From Phlebotomus papatasi (lineage: Eukaryota > Arthropoda > Insecta > Diptera > Psychodidae): a stretch of 64,000 nucleotides of DNA. The stretch covers positions 2,728,001 to 2,792,000 of the forward strand of contig NC_077224.1 in assembly GCF_024763615.1 (NCBI RefSeq). The letters run 5' to 3'. Below are positions 46,364 to 57,500 of this stretch, piece after piece (positions within the stretch are counted from its first letter, which is position 1; the number at the start of each line of letters is the position of its first letter). The notes beneath the pieces are model-generated. The model did no database searches. It was given only the letters and a program-made list of their open reading frames with translations, and was not told the origin of the DNA. A program made the position numbers and the translations under genes.

Positions 46364-46372
46364 AAATACAGT
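46364..46372. other. Right 9-bp target-site duplication of the composite insertion
   Basis: AAATACAGT is identical to 27561-27569. It directly follows the terminal GGGAGGT of FB copy 2 and runs on into the rest of the mariner-like MITE (CGAGTTCCTCAAATTTG). Confidence 0.85.
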
Positions 46373-47719
46373 CGAGTTCCTCAAATTTGAACGACGCGAC
46401 GGTTGAGTTCAAAATGTAAAATGTGACGTTGTGTTAACTCTTTCCGGACCACAACATATCCAGCGAACGATTTTCAGTAAAACTCACTTTATTGTAAGTC
46501 TTAGTGGTCAAATATGATACTTTTGTAGAGAAAGAATTTTCTCCGCCTCTGGGAAATTGGAAAACTCATGGGAACTCTCGTCCCCTACAGAACGCAAAAG
46601 ATAGAAACTTGGACAAACTTCAATTTTCCAAAAGCCAATAATATCAATGTTGTGAATTATTTTTGCGTGTCAAATGACTCCTTTACAATATTGATGACTA
46701 AAACAAGAAGAATTATTGACCAGTATCTTCTGTGATGTCCAGGAAGTGCTAAAAAGGACACCCAGCTCCTGCTTGCCAACAGATTCCTCAAAATATTTCA
46801 CAGAATAGCACTTTAACACACATTTCTCTCAACAGGATGTTATTGCAGACACATTAAGCTTTCTCAAGAGCCAAAAAAACACTTCCTGGACAATCAGAAT
46901 TCACCAAAATCTGGAACAATAGGAAAAACTTCCCCGAAAGCAATCTCCTTCGCTGCCAAATGTCAAAATTATCGGCCATATTGACAAAAATTTCGCTCCC
47001 GCTTGAATTTTCTTACAAGGTTGGTGTCAAAAAGCAAATGGCGGACATTGGCGGGATAACCTTACATTTGACCTCTAGATTTTTGGGGACGAGAGTACCC
47101 ATCAACTTTGAACAAGTTTTTTGAAAATTTATGAAAAAATTGTTTTTCGAATTTATGTAATCTGTAATTGTTAGTTATCATACTTATTGGCCCCGAGAGG
47201 TTTTTCCTTATTCGGGTCTAGAAATATGAAAAAAGTCACAATATGTGCAAGGAAGCAGAAAATCGAAAATTCACGATTTTTGACCAAGAATATCTTAGCT
47301 CAGGAGTTAATTGGGATGCTGCAAAAAATATCCTAGATTTGGACATCCTTATAGTTTGTAATCATCCACAAGAATCGGAATTTTATCGATTCTAAATAGT
47401 CTAAAAAAATTATTTTTTCCATGGGTACCCAGAGTCCCAAAGGAGACGAAAGAGTTAAGAAAGTTTTGCGTGGAATCTGAATTATAACCATTTTTCTCTG
47501 GTGTTTCCTCAATATTATTGTATTATATTAATTTCCGCAACAAATTCCATTAATTTCACAATAAATTACACTAATATATTCTCTAAAATTGTTTATCTTA
47601 ATTTAGGGAAGGTGCATTTCACATGAATTTCGTTACATTTTTGAAAATATTGCTCAAATTTGAGGAGTGAGAAATGTCATCTATACCCCACAAATGTTCA
47701 AATTTGAGGAACTCTACTG
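46369..47719. mobile_element. Mariner-like MITE, interrupted copy (target of the composite insertion)
   Basis: The termini are CAGTCGAGTTCCTCAAATTT and its near reverse complement, ending AGGAACTCTACTG, with TA on both sides (46367-46368, 47720-47721). Comparison with the 326-bp copy at 50936-51261 shows that an extra 1 kb has inserted into the middle (46438-47454). The left TA-CAGT is also present at 27564-27569, across the composite insertion, so the foldback pair landed in the first bases of this MITE. Confidence 0.85.
46438..47454. mobile_element. TTAA-flanked insertion inside the mariner-like MITE (about 1 kb)
   Basis: TTAA borders both sides (46434-46437, 47455-47458). The ends are CTCTTTCCGGACC and its partial complement GACGAAAGAG. 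The short MITE copy at 50936-51261 lacks this segment. TTAA sites point to a piggyBac-type mechanism. The interior has no recognisable transposase. Confidence 0.65.
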
Positions 47720-47980
47720 TAAATTTTGCATCCCTTTACTCGCTTCGTAGAAGGCCATGCAAAGTTTTCTCTCGAAGTGTCACGGACGGAAAGCTTGACA
47801 TCGCGCCGATTTTAATGATATTTTCGTTCAATCCCTTTCCTAATTCGAATAATGACTGGCAAATTCTCTTCTTAGACAGTTCCACGATGTTTGTTGTAGT
47901 TCAAGATTATTTTACAGTAGATAAATATTAGTAACACTGCACATGTCTATCTCACTTTTCGTACTCAGTTTTTAATTGGA

Positions 47981-49116
47981 CTAAGGGGGGTATGCACAGT
48001 AACCAGTTAACTTATTAATTCGTTAATAAATAAGAACAGCTATGCACAGTAACCAGCTTACTTATTTATAAATAAGTTACTTATTAAAATGGCCGTTGAA
48101 AGCTTAATTTCAAAATTATAAGTGTTCCTATGCACAGTACTTAACATTTTATTAACTAATAAAAATTTTGATTTATAAACGTTTATTATTATTTATTATC
48201 GTCAAATTAAGTAGAAAAAAAAATAGGAATTGATATATTTTACGAAGTAAATTACGATTTATGTGGTCTTATACAGTTTTATAGGTGATCAACTTAAAAT
48301 CAAGTAAAACATTTTTAATGAGAAACTTAAAAAAAAAATCTTTTTATAATCAAGTGAAAATAACCTGGTACTGTGAGGAAAAGAAGGCAATGTCAATTAA
48401 TTTTACATATTCCAAAGAGGGTTTGATTTTAACAGTTTTGTTTTAAAGATTTAGTGAACACATTGACTTCATTTGAGAAATAATGGACAGATTTCTGCTT
48501 ATAAATTATATTTAATTGTAATTTTTATAAATTTTCGTCTGTTTTCGCCTCTATTTTTGCAATTTCGTTTTTTCTTTTGAGCATTAAGCACTGATTGTTA
48601 TCTACCCAAAGATTTAACAATTCTTTCAATTAATTTATCAATATTTTCAAATTCTGCGTTTATTCTGATCTTACTTTATAATATTTTCTAACTATTCATT
48701 ACTTTTTTTTTTATCAAATATTAGTGTAAAAAATTCCAGAGGGGTCATGTGTTACAAAAAACGAATACGTATTCGTTAATTCGTTTAGAAATTATTAACA
48801 CTTTTTTTTAAATCCACAAAGAAAACAAATGTTCATACATAATTACTAAGATTTTCAACAGCTTATAAGTGAAAAGATCTAAAATAAACCTAAAAAATAA
48901 AATCTTGGATGCTCCAAAATGTACAAAATTCTTTAAATTAAAAAACCTCACAAGTTTTTCTCAGCGTTAGTCCTGCCCTCGGGCGGTGGATAGGGGAAAC
49001 CAACTTATTTATTAACAGAGCTTTCGGAACGTCATTTTCTGTGTTTGTGCATAGGTTTTCTGATTAATTAATAAATAAGCCTAATAAATCAGCCGTTACT
49101 GTGCATACCAGCCTAA
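47981..49116. mobile_element. TIR element with GGTATGCACAGTAAC ends (about 1.1 kb)
   Basis: The left end is CTAAGGGGGGTATGCACAGT, the right end is the reverse complement with CTTAGGCTGG. Subterminal copies of the motif TATGCACAGTA recur at about 48040 and 48130. The interior is AT-rich, with TTAATAAATAAG repeats in both orientations and no coding frame. Confidence 0.75.
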
Positions 49117-49640
49117 GTTAAATTTGTTATGATGTTTAAAAGAAGAAGAAGAGTGTGAAAGAGTAAAATATACTTATGCAAAACGTTAAGGAAGAGAAGG
49201 ATGTGAATTTTGATTTAATTAAATTTTCCTTATCTAAAATGTTATGCTGGGATTATCAATCTAAATTTCAAGCAGAATTCTAGGTTTCATAATTTGTAAA
49301 ATACTCTAACATTCTTCAGTTTATCTCACTCTCATCAAGAATAACTTTGATAAGACTTTAATTAAATTGATCTTGATTTAACCCATTAAAACGAAGTAAA
49401 ACTTCCAGAGTATTTTTTTCTTAGTTCTTTTGATCGAAATTCAGTCTTTTTCTCCTTAGCTTTTTGAAAAGGGAAATTATTTTATTCAAATTGGCGGGAA
49501 AAGAAACTTCGCTGAAAGGCTGGCTCTTTAGAAATCAAGCCCAATTCGTTTATTATTATTTACGAGCTTGGTAATATTTTATGGATTTTCACATTTTTTC
49601 TATTAAATTTACTGCCTCAAAATCCACTTCCGGCTGTATT

Positions 49641-50096
49641 ATGCCCAATGCACAATAACTTTTGCTATTGTTAAACATGTTTTCAAAATTTTCCATGAGA
49701 ATGAGCGAGATGACTAGATCTAGATCTCACTCACTCTCACTGAAATGTCAAAAACATGTTTACTAAACAAAAGTTATTGTGCGTTGGGCATTAAGGGTAA
49801 TACCCAACGCACAATAACTTTTGTTTGTAAACATGTTTTCAAGATTACCCATGAGAATGAGCGAGACGACTAGATCTAGATCTCACTCACTCTCATTCAA
49901 ATGTCAAAAACATGTTTACTAAACAAAAGTTATTATGCGTTAAGCATAATGCCCAACGCACAATAATTTTTGTTTAGTAAACATGTTTTTGACATTACAA
50001 TGAGAGTGAGTGAGACCTAGATCTAGTCGTCTCGCTCATTCTCATGAGAAATTTTAAAATCATGTTTACAAACAAAAGTTATTGTGGGCTGGTCAT
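49641..50096. mobile_element. Three tandem palindromic MITEs (about 150 bp each), the third inverted
   Basis: The units are at about 49641-49791, 49802-49947 and 49949-50096. Each has outer ends ATGCCCAACGCACAATAACT and an inner part with CATGTTTTTGACATT and a central CTAGATCTAGA. In units 1 and 2 the asymmetric centre (GAGAATGAGCGAGA then CTCACTCACTCTC) is in one orientation and in unit 3 it is reversed. Short spacers (10 bp or less) separate them. Confidence 0.85.
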
Positions 50097-50318
50097 AATA
50101 ACAAAACCAAAATAAAGCCATCAAATTTGGCTTTGTTTATATTTAGCCAATTGCGATTAATTTTAATTAATTCATTTTATGTAATGTAAATGCGTAACTG
50201 TCTACGGTCGGAATGCATAAAGAAATGCGTAAATAAATGCATAATATTTAATAATAAACAATCGTTTAGGATTAGCTGTACGTACAAGTCAGAAGGAGAG
50301 CAATTGAACTCACTGTAC

Positions 50319-50460
50319 CTTGACTCGAATTTGTTGCTTTGGATTTGAGGTGAGACAGGCGTTGGGCAATGTTTTTCACTTTCTCCTTCGCATGAGCTGC
50401 CTTCTTGCCCTGGGACACTTCCGACTGCCTCACCAGCTCCTTCAGGGCAGCTATTTTGGC
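50319..50460 (-). CDS. lva: Probable lava lamp exon 2
   Basis: 142 nt encode 47 residues beginning AKIAALKELVRQSEVSQGKK and ending near KVKNIAQRLSHLKSKATNSSQ, a Lys-rich coiled-coil N-terminal segment. The acceptor is TCCTTTTCAG (ending 50461) and the donor is AAG|GTACAG (GT at 50318-50317). It ends in phase 1, which fits the exon starting at 25461, and it begins in phase 0, which fits the exon ending at 50526. No other open frame in this interval has both splice sites. The link to the distant main exon is inferred from phase and protein character. Confidence 0.7.
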
Positions 50461-50525
50461 CTGAAAAGGACACCATTTCAGTCAATTTTCTAGGGTTTTC
50501 CCTGGGAAATGCAATTTTGTTTTAC

Positions 50526-50597
50526 TTGCTGCTGCGACAAATTCTCCTGGAGACTGTTGAGTTCCGTGGAACTGTCTGCTGCCTCATTGCTGGACAT
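50526..50597 (-). CDS. lva: Probable lava lamp exon 1 (start codon)
   Basis: 24 codons starting MSSNEAADSSTELNSL, ending QQQ at the donor CAA|GTAAAAC (GT at 50525-50524); the intron to exon 2 is only 65 bp. An ATG in the context GAAATGTCC is the first in the exon as drawn. The frame stays open upstream for eight codons (V-D-C-E-E-D-C-E) to a possible acceptor TTTTATGTAG at about 50620. The true start may therefore lie one exon further upstream, for example at the ATG near 50770. Confidence 0.65.
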
Positions 50598-50772
50598 TTC
50601 ACAATCTTCTTCACAATCTACATAAAAGACACAACGGAAAAGGGAAAAATAGGCAGGAAGAGGGTGTGATTTTCATATAGAAAATAAGAGTTTTCTCATA
50701 GTGAACACGTAGAGAGTGAAAAAAAAACTTGCACTGACAGAACACGTCACCATTCGCAGCCAACTTCATGGC

Positions 50773-50880
50773 TTCGAAGTAGGGATCTGCGCACGGAAAA
50801 ATCTTGCGCGCTGCGCGCAGGGGTGAGGGAGGGTTTTTTCGACTTTTGCGTGCTTCTTTTCTTGCGCGCAAAGCTCTATT
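50773..50880. repeat. GCGC-rich dispersed repeat, inverted partner at 53475-53600
   Basis: CTTCGAAGTAGGGATCTGCG followed by GCGCGCTGCGCGCA occurs here. The reverse complement of both blocks, in the same order and with similar spacing, lies near 53545-53600 (GCGCGCAGCGCGC, then GCGCAGATCCCTACTTCGAA). The intervening sequence differs. It is an interspersed repeat of unknown class, close to the lva 5' end. Confidence 0.6.
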
Positions 50881-50935
50881 TTTGCGAACAAACTTTTTTA
50901 CGCGAAAAAGATTTTATTTGAGACTGAAGAAGGTG

Positions 50936-51261
50936 CAGTCGAGTTCCTCAAATTTGAACGACGGTTGCATTTAAAATGCAAAATATGAGGTTATGTAAAA
51001 AAAATTTTGCATGGAGTTTGAATTAGAACAATGTTTCTCTGGTGTTTCCTCAAAATTGTCGTATTATATTAATTTTCTCAAGAAATTCCACCAATTTAAC
51101 AGCAAATTCAAGTGATAAAATTCTCTAAAGCTATTTTTCTTAATTTAGGAAAAGTGAATTTTACATTAATTCCGTTACGTTTTTGAAAATATTGTTCAAA
51201 TTTGAGGAGTGAGAAATGTCATCTATACCCCCCAAATGTTCAAATTTGAGGAACTCTACTG
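50936..51261. mobile_element. Mariner-like MITE, intact short copy (326 bp)
   Basis: It has the same termini as the copy at 46369-47719 (CAGTCGAGTTCCTCAAATTT ... AGGAACTCTACTG) and TA on the right. The interior aligns with both halves of that copy but lacks its 1-kb insertion. It therefore serves as the empty-site reference. Confidence 0.85.
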
Positions 51262-53730
51262 TAATACCAACCAACAAAAAGGCTTCAGTTCCCGGTTTCC
51301 AGAAAAAGCGTTTAGTTTCTCTGTGGATTCGTCCTTCTTTACACAGTATATTTTGTTCCAAAAAAAGTGGCATATTTGGGGAAAAATTAGGTATTAAGGA
51401 ATGGTTTCACGGAATATTTTTTGCTACTGGTATATACCTTATGTATAAATTGCCCTTCACATTAACATTTTACTTAATATTGTCCCTCAATCTGAATTAT
51501 ATCTGAAACGTACGACTTTTTTCGGAACTAAGGAAGTATTTAATTTGCTTTTACGAAAAAAAAACTATATATTGGCTAAATAGCCCTATTTAAATATGTA
51601 TATTACGTCATTTTGTGTATTTCTTTAAAAAAAATCTTTTGAAATCGTTGAAAATATCAAGAAAATATTATATAAGTATACGTTGCATTTACAATATCTC
51701 AGGCCAACACATTCTTATAAAACTATATAAGAATGCCTAAAAATATGTTCAGTTTTTTTCTATAATTGTCCAAACTCCGCCTTGAGCAGAGCTCAGGCTA
51801 GAGGAGGAAATTATTCCGAATAGCTCAGAACAATTCCCTGCTCTTCGAGTGGCTCCAGCAGTTTCCTAGTCTGCGGATCCTGGTTGAGTTGTCCCCGGCG
51901 TCCTTCGACAGCCTCTAATGGTTGGCCAAGAGGCCTCAGGTATCAAGGCAGAAATGCCACCTGTTATAGGCAACAATCAGTTGCCTCTCTGGGGAAGGGC
52001 AGAAAATTCTGCACGCAACTCGGCCGTGGGGAGCCTCAATGCAGGATCTCAGCAGAAAATTCACTAGGAATCTCTCTGAAAGCCGACACTAAAATTGCCA
52101 CTGGAGGAAATTGGAGCTGGGCCGTTGATTATTTAGGCACGCAAGTGCCGATGATCAGGAAGGCCCTGGATGGTGAGAAAAAAGCCCTGCAAAGTCATTA
52201 AGGCACTTGCTCTTTCTAACTAAGAGTAATGCCGCTGTACTTTGCTGCCGGTAGTGAAACACCTTGTTGATTGCTGGCTTTAGTCTGATTTATTAGGAAA
52301 AATTTTAAAGCTCTTATACAAAATTTGATATCCCACTTCAAGCATTCAATATCAAAATATGACCCAAACCTAAATATGCAATTTTAATGACATAATTTTT
52401 TTATTTACTAAAATTTTGCTGACTGATTGCATACTTTGTTTTCACTTCCCGGTGTCGCTTTTTTTCACAATTGCCGGGTGACCCAATTACTGATGGGAAA
52501 TTAAGATATTTTTAATCTTCAATAGTTCTTAAACTATTGATTATTTTATAATTTTGATTTAGCAAACATATTCTTGAATAGTTCAAAAGTAGTTTGCCAT
52601 AGGTCAAAATTCCAATTTACCTTTGTAAATGTGTTAAATTTAGCCTTAAAAATGTACAATTTTGCTCTTATGATTTGGAAAATATCATAACTTTTTCCAT
52701 TAATATTAGCTAAATTGTAAAGATGATTAGAATTCTATGGATGAATCCTTGGAATTAAAAGTCCCAGAAATATTCTGATATAAATTTTGTTCCAGGATTC
52801 ATTCCAGAAGTCCTTGAAATTTCAAGTCAAATATCGATAAATTTATAAGTTTTTAAGAGCAAATTGCACAAAGTGATTTTGATATATTAAGGAAACTATG
52901 GGTCCTTAAAGGACGAGACTCTATTGTCCTATTAGTTAAGGATATAGAAAATATATTGAGACTAGTCCCGTTCCTTTGGTACTTATAGTAAGGGAAATAA
53001 CATGCCCCATCCTTGGGCATTGCAATCACTCAGCAATACTCAATATTCTATTCTAATAGTTCAGTCTTTCAACGGATCCTATCAACAATCTGAGAAGAAA
53101 GATGAAGGTTTTCTGCCTTTTTAGTCTAAAGGACTTGTTTGATGATAGTTCCCTCACAGGATGTATCGGGATTCGCTGTAAATTTTGATGATAAAGTCCC
53201 TACACCATTAACATGTGCTTGAAGTGGGCTTTAATGAACATTGAACAATTTCTTAAAATATTTGAATGTAGTGTATCCATGTTCATCCTTGAACAAGCTT
53301 GATTGATCTATCGGACAAATCGCCATTAAATTTTCATTTTCCTCTGGAGGAAAATCTAAGGATTTCCTGGGATTTTGTGGGGTGGGATTATGAACCTTAT
53401 AAGTAAGACATTTTTTTGGCATAGTTGGAGAAGTCATACGGTTTGCATGGTAGTCAGAAAAAATCAGTGAACTTGAACATCATTTTTGTGTGCGAAAGTT
53501 CAAAGCCTCCCCCTATACTTTGCGCGGTGCGTCGGAAAAAGCAGCTTGCGCGCAGCGCGCAAAAAATGCACTTATCAATGCGCAGATCCCTACTTCGAAG
53601 TTCGAAAGCTTCGAAAAATGTCGAAAAGTGGGCATTGTTGATTTGAAATTGAACTCCAACGGCCGCAGTCACATGGCAATCGAAATAAAATTGAAAAATA
53701 GAATTATTTTGATTTTCCTCAATTTTTTTT
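51262..53730. other. Intergenic DNA between lva and rdgB, no gene supported
   Basis: A GC-richer block at about 51780-52280 has a plus-strand frame of 105 codons (51884-52201) with no recognised domain; it may be a retroelement relic. The block at 52860-53430 is unique-looking. 53475-53600 holds the inverted partner of the GCGC-rich repeat. Nothing else is supported. Confidence 0.4.
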
Positions 53731-53734
53731 ATAC

Positions 53735-54568
53735 ATTTATTGAACGTAACATTTACAAATATATCATCTCTGTTCCTCATAACAAAATTTACAATTAGTC
53801 CACATTGAAATTCCAGTATTCCTGCATCAAACCTTTCTAATCACTTCTAAAATTTTCCCTCTTTTTTTTTGCAATAGACAAACTTTTCCCAAAATATCTT
53901 TCTATTTTCTTTCACAGTTTTTTTTCTTTTTGTTGATTTTCAACGAGTGGCTGCTTATTACACACAAATTACAATATTACAGTAAATTCTAAATAGAGTT
54001 TATCCAGAGCGCCCCTAACAACTAACAAACATTTAGAGAGCAATTTTTTCTTCCCATTTTTTATCCCAAAATCGTCTTTTCCTCTTCTACTTTTTCACAG
54101 ATAAATACATCAATTTTATTTTATTTTTTTTTCAACAAGTTTTACAATCTCCCTCTTGATTTTCTGTCCAAATGTCTTCAGTATCTAACGAGTATTACAC
54201 ATAGAGAATCATCAATTTCTTCAACTAACTTTAGAAGATCTTAAATTTTGAATTTGCTTTCCAATTTAATTTAATTTTTATTTTCCACAACACTTAATAA
54301 ACGTTTTTTGGTTTTGTTTTTTTCTTTTTGTCTTGGAGAAAAGGCGAGATTGCAAGAATTTTCCATTCTGTGGATTTAAAAAAAAGACATTGCAATCTCC
54401 GCGAATGAAGAGAGTCATTCGCGTTTTATCATAGAAATGGAAGCATCTTTTTGACTTAAAGTTTTACAACGATTTCTTTTGTTAGATTTTTTTTTCTTTT
54501 TTTAAATATTTTTTTCATCTCAATTCTGCCATCGAACAGGAAAGATACAGTCTTCTGAGCCCAGGTAC
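53735..54568 (-). other. Candidate 3'UTR terminal exon of rdgB
   Basis: On the minus strand a strong acceptor (a T-run, then ACTGCTTTTCAG|GTACC) ends at 54569. It is followed by A/U-rich sequence without an open frame and AATAAA motifs (about 54120 and about 53738). It lies downstream of the rdgB stop, where a consensus donor ATA|GTAAGTACC (GT at 58239-58238) occurs 52 nt after the stop codon. Joining them would give a 3'UTR intron of about 3.7 kb. This is inference from splice signals only. Confidence 0.35.
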
Positions 54569-54789
54569 CTGAAAAGCAGTAAAAAAAAAGAAATTAATTA
54601 AATTCCCAGAAGAATTTCTATCAGAGTTGAAATGGAATAAAAAAAAACATAGATAAAAGATCGAAACTTTCCTGAAAAAAAAATGCAGTGGAAAATTGAC
54701 GAAAAATTAACGAAGATTGAAAGAAACCCGTCAAATTTGCTCTACCTGCCGATTTTACTCGGAGGTTTTTTAAATTGTAACGGTATATT

Positions 54790-54915
54790 CTAGTACATTC
54801 AGAGAAAATCTGTAGATTTTCGGCAGAATTTCTGTCAGAAAATCTGTAGATTTTCGGTAGAAATTCTGCCGAAAATCTGCAGATTCTCGGCAGAATTTCT
54901 GCATTGGAAATCTGC
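54790..54915. repeat. Short tandem repeat, about 30-bp unit
   Basis: Four imperfect copies of AAATCTGTAGATTTTCGGCA followed by GAATTTCTG, some with inverted symmetry because the unit contains its own complement. It is non-coding. Confidence 0.75.
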
Positions 54916-55383
54916 ATAGTCTTCATTGTCTCAACAAAAATATTGTTGATTTATCAAGAAACTGTAGAAGTTACAAAGAAAATAGTATGCTCTGCCTAAC
55001 AAGCATTACTAATTAAACATTTTATATAACTAAAAAGATTCAAGACAAAAATACTAATTTCTTAAAAATCGCCAATCGAATGATACAAAAAACACAAAAT
55101 TTAGGTCGACACTGTGTTTAAAGATATCACTTCACTATTCTCTACTTATAACACGGCGTCGCAGAATTCTCTATTTTATATAAACACTGCACAGCGGGAC
55201 TACTCCATACAAATTGCGGCCAAAATCCTAACTCTGAGGCAAGAAGGGCATATATAGGTAATTTGGGGTCCCTGAATTCATTTTTGACCATAAAAATTAA
55301 AAAAAAATCATAGGGGAAAGGGGGGTAACACGTACACAGGGCGCACGAACACCAACAAATCATATTTAGTAAGGCTAACTGTT

Positions 55384-56293
55384 AGAGATAGAGACCTGGA
55401 ATCTTCGAAGGACTCCCCATAAGGCGACCGAAGGACATAACCGAATCATAAAGGAAAGAAAGGACATCATAACCGAAGGACTGTTATGATACCTTCGATT
55501 TTTCCCCCACCCCTCCCCTTCCGATCCAAAACCATGTATTTTTGTGATTGATCGAAAACGTGTGGTACGATTTTTTTTTAAAATTTTTGGATATGTTTTA
55601 GAGATTACCCAAGCGGACATTTCGCCCTTAATCGACAATACCGTTGAGTCATTCCCAATAACGGTTTTCAAGGTCAAAGTGTAAAAAGACCCTAGAGAGC
55701 GTATTTTTCAACTGAATGGTATCATGTTTGGGCTTGTTGGAAAGGCCTTGGAATTCTTGACAAGCCTGAACCGACTCCAATCGGTTATGAACTAGTAATA
55801 AACCGATTCATAACCGATAAGTAATTTTTGTCCAAAACTCAATTCTATTACTCTTAAACTATATTCTGAGGGATTCTTTGAGTAATTTATGAATTGGTTC
55901 ATTACCGGTTCATAACTGATTAAAACCGCTTCAGACTTGTCAGAAATTCCAAAACCTTTCTGACCAATCCAAACATGATACCATGCGGTAAAGAAATACG
56001 CTCGCTAGGGCTTTTTTAAACTTCTATACTTTGAAAAACCGTTATTAGAAGTAATTCTTATGCACATATATAATCCTAAAATAATCTCTAAAACATACTA
56101 ATCTTAAACAATCTCTAAAGCATACCCAAAAATGAAAAAAATAGCAGAAAACGGAAATTCGAGAAATCCCAAAAAACATGGTTTTGGCGGTTAAAAGGGC
56201 GGGAGTGGGTGGGGGGCTGGTAAAGTTAGGGACATGTTAACGATTCTTGGGTCGAATTATGGAGGTACTCCTAAGGTATCAAGTCTCTATCTT
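55384..56293. mobile_element. Foldback-type element between lva and rdgB (about 0.9 kb)
   Basis: The outer ends are AGATAGAGACCTGGAATCTT and the reverse complement of AAGATAGAGACTTGATACCT. Further in are a second inverted pair (the GTTATTGGGAATGACTC type against its diverged partner) and an inner pair about 170 bp long (ATGGTATCATGTTTGG against CCAAACATGATACCAT). The stem is thus nearly continuous. It has no coding capacity. Confidence 0.6.
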
Positions 56294-56914
56294 TAATCCC
56301 TTTGCTCCTAGGTACTAAAAAAACCTCATTCTGGGTGTGCATAGTCTCAGAAAATTGCTTCGGAAGGGTCCCCGGGAAACTTTGGGCAAAATGAGCTTAG
56401 TATTTCCTGAAAGTAGATTAAATTTGAAGGAAAAAAAAAGCTTTTCAGAATAGCGGCAAGTAGCGGCTTCATAAGTAAAACCTTTGATGAATCTTAAGAA
56501 TTTGAAATTTATTTCAAGTAATACGCATTATATGAATCGAAGTCCTGGTAAATCCTTATGAGGACAATTTTAAATGGTCAGTTTGCATTCAGTGATAAGT
56601 CTTCTGAATAAATATGGCATAATTTCTTTAGAAAAGTACACTTGGCTATATTGTATTGTATTGTATTTATTCTTCATCTTGATTGATTCATCAATTAGAG
56701 TCCATGAAAACGTCGCTAAAAAGTCAAAAATGACGAAAAAATGTATAAAAAGGTCATTTTAAGAATCTCTATAGGCTACAATTTTTGACCGATCTTAATG
56801 AAAATTTGGGAAAATATTCTTCATTTATCGCTAAATGAAATAAACATAATTTTGGTTCGATTAAAAATGGTTGAAAAAAATAGGTTTTGGCCGTCTTGGC
56901 CCCACTGTGCACTG
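56294..56914. other. AT-rich intergenic DNA, no feature
   Basis: Short frames only; no element ends or splice context recognised. Confidence 0.4.
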
Positions 56915-57500
56915 TCATAGCAAAATTCCGCGGAAATTCCAGTGGAAAACTAGCGTGCAAATTGCAATAATGGTAGCAATCTTTTCAACTCAAAAGTAGA
57001 ACAATTGAGTGTTCGTCTGGCAGATGAATACTCTCCAAGTTCTAAGTTGCCAATTGGCACTGATCGTTCATTTCCCTATACCCAACGGCCGCAGCGATAC
57101 TACTGGATTTCCAGCAGCCTTTTCTGCCATGTCCGCTGATTTTCCTCCTAGTGTTCCATGGACGTTTGCGGAACTCTGTATAGGACCGTCTAATAATAAA
57201 TGTCCGCGAGTTTCCATGAACTTTTCTCTGACGAATATTTCCACGTCTTTTCCTATGGATTATTACCGCTATAATCGCCAGTCAGCCCTTTAAAAATTCG
57301 GAAAAATCCTGTTTATTTCCAGTAAATTCTCCGCGGAATTTTCCATTCAACGGCCTTAGAAGCTTCCGTGGTTTAATATTACGGAATTCCACGACTTTTT
57401 CAGTGGATTTTTTTTTAATATTTTTCTTCAAAATAATTCCTTAAATTGAATAAAAATGGCGTGGAATTTTCATAGAGAATTTCCATAAAATTCCGATGTT
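56915..57500. repeat. Second copy or fragment of the CCCCATAGCAAAA element
   Basis: From CATAGCAAAATTCCGCGGAA onward this matches, in the same theme, the reverse complement of the right end of the element at 17916-18800 (AATTCC then AGTGGAAAACTAGCGTG). TGGAATT/AATTCCA motifs fill the interval. The terminal CCCC is missing and the right end is not found. Confidence 0.5.

Larger units (their letters stand above)
25462..50318 (-). other. Giant lva intron (about 24.9 kb)
   Basis: It is bounded by a donor AAG|GTACAGTG (GT at 50318-50317) and an acceptor TCTTTCAG|C (ending 25462), both phase 1. About 18.8 kb is one foldback-flanked insertion (27570-46363). Without it the intron would be about 6 kb, much of that also MITEs. 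The exon assignment is mine and rests on frame, splice sites and protein continuity. Confidence 0.65.

Noticed and set aside
51884..52201. 105-codon plus-strand frame in a GC-richer block
   Set aside because: No domain or family recognised and no splice context; possibly a relic of a retroelement. It is mentioned only as intergenic content.
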